Source of the DNA: Devosia sp.
GTDB taxonomy: Bacteria > Pseudomonadota > Alphaproteobacteria > Rhizobiales > Devosiaceae
Assembly: GCA_016793415.1 (NCBI GenBank)
Contig: JAEUMC010000200.1
Coordinates: 1 to 9,472, forward strand
Reading direction: 5' to 3'
Length of the DNA stretch: 9,472 nt
Part shown: positions 8,682 through 9,472 of the stretch, in pieces
Layout: the number at the start of each line of letters is the position of its first letter
Numbering within the stretch: the stretch's first letter is position 1
Notes under the pieces: generated by a model
Told to the model about the DNA's origin: nothing
The model's database searches: none
What the model saw: only the letters and a program-made list of their open reading frames with translations
Made by a program: the position numbers and the translations under genes

Positions 8682-8841
8682 CCTCCCCCTCGACGGGGGA
8701 GGTAGCGAAGCTTGGCCGCAGGCCTAGCGCAGCTGGGTGGGGGTGTGCGGCGGGCAGGGAGCTTGCGGCTCCCCCCACCCTGGCTCTGCTAGGTCGCTGA
8801 CGCTCCCGAGCGGCGCCACCCTCCCCGCGAGGGGGAGGGTG
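8682..8841. repeat. Compound inverted repeat in the xylA-xynB gap, second subfamily
   Basis: Both ends are compact perfect hairpins: 8682-8702 (stem CCTCCCCC/GGGGGAGG, 5-base loop) and 8817-8841 (10-base stem CACCCTCCCC/GGGGAGGGTG, loop GCGAG). The material inside each, about 8703-8743 and 8772-8816, is imperfectly complementary to the other: GGTAGCG against CGCCACC, CCTAGC against GCTAGG, and GGGTGGGGG (8735-8743) against CCCCCACCC (8772-8780). Near the centre is a small hairpin, GGGAGC-TTGCG-GCTCCC (8757-8773). The terminal hairpins match the core module of the other two repeats, but the interior is unrelated to them. This makes it a distinct subfamily or a mosaic built from the same module. 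Confidence 0.85.
8817..8841 (-). terminator. Strong hairpin just after xylA; possible mRNA 3'-end or stability element
   Basis: A perfect 10-base-pair, GC-rich stem with a 5-base loop begins 11 bases beyond the xylA stop codon. On the coding strand it is not followed by a run of T, so it would not act as a standard intrinsic terminator. A role in protecting the xylA transcript from 3' exonucleases, as known for some extragenic palindromes between operon genes, is possible and would favour xylA over xynB. It may equally be just one end of the surrounding repeat (8682-8841) with no regulatory role. Confidence 0.3.
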
Positions 8842-8851
8842 AAGAAGCGGC

Positions 8852-9472
8852 TCACACGAACCGGTTGACCAGGTTCTCGAGATATTCCTGCTGGCCGGAG
8901 CGGGGTTCGGGATTGATGTTGTCCGCTTCCACCCACTGGGCGATCTGCTCGAGCGTGCGCTCGCCCTTCAGCATCGCGGCGGCGCCCTTCTCGTTCCAGC
9001 CGGCGTAGCGCGCGTCCTGCGCCCTGTCGAAGGTGCCGTCCTCGATCATCGCGGCGGCGGCCTTCAGGCCGCGGGCCAGCACGTCGAGGCCGCCGACATG
9101 GCCATAGAGCAGGTCGACCGGTTCGATCGACTGGCGCCGCACCTTGGCGTCGAAGTTGAAGCCGCCCTTGCCGAGGCCGCCGGCCTTGAGGATCTGGTAG
9201 AAGGCGAGCGCCATCTCTCCGGGGTTGTTGGGGAACTGGTCGGTGTCCCAGCCCGACTGCAGGTCGTTGCGGTTGGCATCGACCGAGCCGAGCAGGCCAT
9301 GCGAGGCGGCGACCGCCAGTTCGTGCTCGAAACTGTGGTTGGCGAGGAAGGCGTGGCCGACCTCGATGTTGCACTTCACCTGGCTTTCGAGCCCGTATTT
9401 GGCGAGGAAGCCGTACACCGTCGCGACGTCGAAATCGTACTGGTGCTTCGAGGGTTCCTGCGGCTTGGGCTC
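8852..9472 (-). CDS. xylA: Xylose isomerase XylA, C-terminal 206 residues, 5' end outside window
   Basis: Metal-dependent TIM-barrel enzyme converting D-xylose to D-xylulose, the entry step to the pentose phosphate pathway via xylulokinase. The frame is open from the window edge to a TGA at 8852-8854. The first visible residue, Glu in [13 protein letters not shown], aligns with metal ligand Glu232 of E. coli XylA. With that offset of 231 all later ligands are present: Glu37 and His40 in NIEVGH, Asp65 in SVDANR, Asp76 and Asp78 in WDTDQFP, and Asp108 in NFDAKVRR, equal to E. coli 268, 271, 296, 307, 309 and 339. Predicted full length is about 437 residues, so roughly 231 residues, including the catalytic His/Asp of the first half, are missing only because of the window edge. 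A GTG at 9416-9418 is an internal valine codon (VYGFLAKYG), not a start. xynB follows after 201 bases. Confidence 0.97.
   Translation of the reverse strand, partial: EPKPQEPSKHQYDFDVATVYGFLAKYGLESQVKCNIEVGHAFLANHSFEHELAVAASHGLLGSVDANRNDLQSGWDTDQFPNNPGEMALAFYQILKAGGLGKGGFNFDAKVRRQSIEPVDLLYGHVGGLDVLARGLKAAAAMIEDGTFDRAQDARYAGWNEKGAAAMLKGERTLEQIAQWVEADNINPEPRSGQQEYLENLVNRFV

Noticed and set aside
8682..8841. CRISPR-like or insertion-sequence-like interpretation of the intergenic repeats
   Set aside because: The units are palindromic pairs with no regular direct-repeat and spacer pattern, no transposase and no clear target-site duplication.
8724..9374. 216-codon minus-strand frame overlapping xylA in another frame
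   Set aside because: It is Arg/Gly/Pro-rich shadow sequence. XylA in the correct frame keeps every metal ligand, so this frame is not coding.
9416..9418. GTG as an alternative xylA start
   Set aside because: The frame stays open upstream and encodes the conserved [18 protein letters not shown] segment of xylose isomerase, so this is an internal valine.

Overview
The window is GC-rich bacterial DNA, and all five protein genes lie on the minus strand, so transcription reads from base 9472 towards base 1. In transcription order they are: the C-terminal half of xylose isomerase (xylA, cut by the window edge), a family-43 beta-xylosidase (xynB-like), mutS, glnD, and the first 394 codons of murJ/mviN (cut by the other edge). 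The mutS-glnD-murJ order, the two-ACT-domain GlnD and the style of the intergenic repeats suggest an alphaproteobacterium of the Hyphomicrobiales (Rhizobiales). A Devosia-like organism is a reasonable guess, but the window alone does not prove the genus.

Layout. Bases 8852-9472 and 7022-8650 form a xylose/xylo-oligosaccharide module. The unsecreted GH43 enzyme would split imported xylo-oligosaccharides to xylose, and XylA would isomerise xylose to xylulose. Bases 1-6778 are a conserved housekeeping block: mismatch recognition (MutS), nitrogen-status sensing through PII uridylylation (GlnD) and lipid II flipping (MurJ). mutS and glnD overlap by 20 bases out of frame and are probably translationally coupled. 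The catalytic or ligand-binding residues I could locate in each gene are intact, and I see no frameshift or truncation other than the window edges.

Intergenic DNA. There are only three gaps (138, 243 and 201 bases). Each is largely filled by a GC-rich inverted repeat built from a small hairpin of the form CCCTCCCC-N5-GGGGAGGG (intact or degenerate), always present as an opposed pair. The repeats at 1190-1319 and 6868-7008 are one subfamily in the same orientation, sharing blocks of 27 (one mismatch) and 18 bases. The repeat at 8682-8841 uses the same hairpin but a different interior. These repeats are the most interesting non-coding content. They resemble dispersed extragenic palindromes of rhizobial genomes and may act on mRNA 3' ends.

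No tRNA, rRNA, CRISPR array, insertion sequence or transposase is visible, and no stretch over 300 bases lacks a gene. I found no credible new multi-gene system. The genes are well-known families.
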